Source of the DNA: Neisseriales bacterium
GTDB taxonomy: Bacteria; Pseudomonadota; Gammaproteobacteria; Burkholderiales; UBA11063
Length of the DNA: 55,866 nt
Assembly (NCBI GenBank): GCA_008017155.1
Contig: SSGX01000028.1
Location: forward strand, 1-55,866
Reading direction: 5' to 3'
The notes beneath the pieces are model-generated. The model did not search any database and was not told the origin of the DNA. It worked only from the letters and a program-made list of their open reading frames with translations. Positions 54,573 to 55,866 of the stretch are shown here, one piece after another (the stretch's first letter is position 1; each line of letters starts with the position of its first letter). Position numbers and translations under genes: made by a program.

Positions 54573-54739
54573 CATTAATGCAACACTATTTATTTGATAG
54601 AGTATTATTTTTGATAAAACTCTACTAAAATGATAAAAATAATACAGAAACTATTAAAAACTAACTATAATTTGAAACTGAAAAGCATAAGCTATTAATT
54701 ATTAGCTATATGGCTAGACAGATATGATATGGAGTAATT

Positions 54740-55306
54740 GTGATTAAGCTTGTTGTTGGTCTTGGGAATCCCGGTCGTGAATATGAAGATACCCGACATA
54801 ATGCTGGGTTTTGGTACGCAGATTTGTTAGCAAAAAAACTTGGTATGAGTTTTAGTCTTGAAGGTAAATATTTTGGTGAAGTCGCTAAAACAAAATTAGA
54901 TGGAAATGATTTATTTCTATTGAAGCCACAAACATATATGAACCTCTCAGGTAAATCGGTACAGGCTCTAAGTAGCTTTTTTAAAATAAGTCCGGAAGAA
55001 ATTATTGTTGTACATGATGAGCTTGATTTTAAGCCTGGGGTGATAAAAATTAAGCATGCTGGTGGTAACGGCGGACACAATGGTTTAAAAGATATTGATC
55101 GGGTTATTGGTAAGAATTATTGGCGCTTACGGATTGGAATCGGACACCCCGGTGATAGTAATAAAGTTGCCGGCTATGTGCTAAATTCACCAATTATTGA
55201 TGATAGAATTGAGATTGATCGGGCAATAGATAAAGCATTATCAGTGACGAAGCAAATTTTGGCTAGTGATTTTACGTCTGCACAGCGGGTATTACATACA
55301 AATTAG
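54740..55306 (+). CDS. pth: Peptidyl-tRNA hydrolase
   Basis: This 188-residue cytosolic esterase rescues peptidyl-tRNAs dropped by ribosomes. The start is GTG, five bases after GGAG. LVVGLGNPGREYEDTRHNAG holds N and H of the active site, the catalytic Asp lies in VVHDELDFKPG, and GGNGGHNGLKDI is the conserved glycine-rich loop. Length is standard. Confidence 0.96.
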   Translation: MIKLVVGLGNPGREYEDTRHNAGFWYADLLAKKLGMSFSLEGKYFGEVAKTKLDGNDLFLLKPQTYMNLSGKSVQALSSFFKISPEEIIVVHDELDFKPGVIKIKHAGGNGGHNGLKDIDRVIGKNYWRLRIGIGHPGDSNKVAGYVLNSPIIDDRIEIDRAIDKALSVTKQILASDFTSAQRVLHTN

Positions 55307-55319
55307 ATTGGAAAGACAA

Positions 55320-55616
55320 ATGGCAGAAAACCTTATTATTACAGCATTAGATAAAGAATCAAGGTATCAGGAGTTGTTACCGCAAATTAAAGCATTAGTT
55401 AGCTGGGAAACGGATACGATTGCTAATCTCGCAAATATAACTGCTGCCTTACATATGGCTTTTAGCTGGTTATGGGTGGGATTTTATCTAGTTCGTGACG
55501 AAGAACTGGTTTTAGGCCCTTTTCAGGGGCCAATTGCCTGTACTAGAATCAAATTTGGCAGTGGTGTATGTGGTGCTACTTGGCAAAGAGGTGAAACCAT
55601 TGTCGTTACTGTATAA
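55320..55616 (+). pseudogene. msrC: Free methionine-(R)-sulfoxide reductase (fRMsr), truncated by an IS element
   Basis: ATG 55320 follows GGAAAG. The frame gives a GAF-type domain: LVSWETDTIANLANITAALH, then WLWVGFYLVRDEELVLGPFQ and IKFGSGVCGATWQRGETIVV. The segment GPFQGPIACTRIKFGSGVCG is highly typical of fRMsr (YebR), which reduces free methionine R-sulfoxide. Homologues continue with PDV..FPGHIACS, which holds a catalytic cysteine. Here, after IVV, two unrelated codons and a TAA follow, at the point where the IS3-type end begins. About 60 residues are lost, including catalytic cysteines, so it should be inactive. Confidence 0.82.
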
Positions 55617-55866
55617 TGCCCCCTGAAAACTAGACCATTAATTAAGAGAGTCAAGTGATGTAAAATCACATTATTTTGACAATGGTTTAATGGGAATTAG
55701 AATGAGAAAGACTCATCCTGCATCAATAAAACTAAAAGTGGCATTAGCAGCTTTAAGTGGTCAACCAATACCAGATATATGCAAACAGTTTGAGGTTGCA
55801 GAAAGCTTGGTACATAAATGGAAGAAACAGTTAAAAGAAAATGGAACTGTAGTATTTCAAGATAAA
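55610..55866 (+). mobile_element. IS3-family insertion sequence, 5' part, cut by the window edge
   Basis: The left end reads TGTATAATGCCCCCTGAAAA from 55610; an alternative start is TGCCCCCTGAAAAC at 55617. Both begin with TG as IS3 family ends do. CTAGACCATTAATTAAG follows, then an OrfA start. The element sits inside the fRMsr gene. Its right end and target duplication lie beyond the window. It is not the same element as the one at 1-684, as the OrfA proteins differ. Confidence 0.8.
55702..55866 (+). CDS. IS3-family transposase OrfA, partial
   Basis: ATG 55702 follows GGGAATTAG. The 55 residues seen (MRKTHPASIKLKVALAALSG, then IPDICKQFEVAESLVHKWKK) form the start of an OrfA helix-turn-helix, with the common K.KVALeAl.G pattern. 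The frame is open to the window edge, with no damage visible so far, so this copy may be intact. Confidence 0.85.
   Translation, partial: MRKTHPASIKLKVALAALSGQPIPDICKQFEVAESLVHKWKKQLKENGTVVFQDK

Noticed and set aside
1-55866. CRISPR array, prophage or rRNA operon.
   Set aside because: No regularly spaced direct repeats, phage structural genes or rRNA sequences were seen anywhere in the window.

Overview
The window looks like a chromosomal segment from an AT-rich Gram-negative bacterium, most likely a betaproteobacterium near the Neisseriales. This rests on the secY-infA-rpmJ-rpsM gene order, several lipoprotein signal peptides, an outer-membrane efflux lipoprotein, and about 100-base repeats whose core resembles the Neisseria Correia element. 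Species cannot be fixed from sequence alone. Both ends carry different IS3-family elements, one decayed and one cut by the window edge, and a degraded IS1595-type transposase lies in the middle.

Layout. 1-684: decayed IS3 copy. 899-5666: tRNA-Ser(UGA), a peptide transporter, xseB, ispA and dxs (isoprenoid precursor supply). 5951-11790: a large membrane protein that reads as a Cache sensor fused to a pentameric ligand-gated channel, a lytic transglycosylase, a small lipoprotein, a DipZ-type thiol-redox protein and a VOC protein. 11815-15600: a FUSC-type efflux pump split into two overlapping genes, its outer-membrane partner and a cupin lipoprotein. 15665-17779: dapB and dapA, preceded by a structured leader with a 19-codon ORF. 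17908-19236: miaB. 19375-33076: the S10, spc and alpha ribosomal protein operons (rplC to rplQ, without rpsJ), with secY, infA and rpoA and an inserted repeat between infA and rpmJ.

33092-43342: a HAD phosphatase, a PIG-V-like glycosyltransferase, a three-gene cluster on the minus strand (LYS1-type saccharopine dehydrogenase, an ATP-grasp ligase broken by an in-frame TGA, a GNAT-like protein), a gene-poor stretch with the transposase relic, an EamA transporter, manC, glyA and a PAS/HTH regulator. 43463-47411: a HupE/UreJ metal permease with two uncharacterised membrane proteins, then a membrane protein overlapping a PAS-LuxR regulator. 47535-49287: a CsoR-type copper repressor with a visible operator and its multicopper oxidase. 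49348-55616: gshF, a beta-propeller lipoprotein, a cytosolic trypsin-like protease with an extra N-terminal domain, rplY, pth and an fRMsr gene truncated by the second IS3 element.

The most interesting items are the Cache-channel fusion at 5951-8050, the lysine/saccharopine-type cluster at 35156-37943 in a genome that also carries dapA and dapB, the dapA leader, and the Correia-like repeats at the 3' ends of transcription units. All domain calls come from reading motifs by eye; no database search was run.
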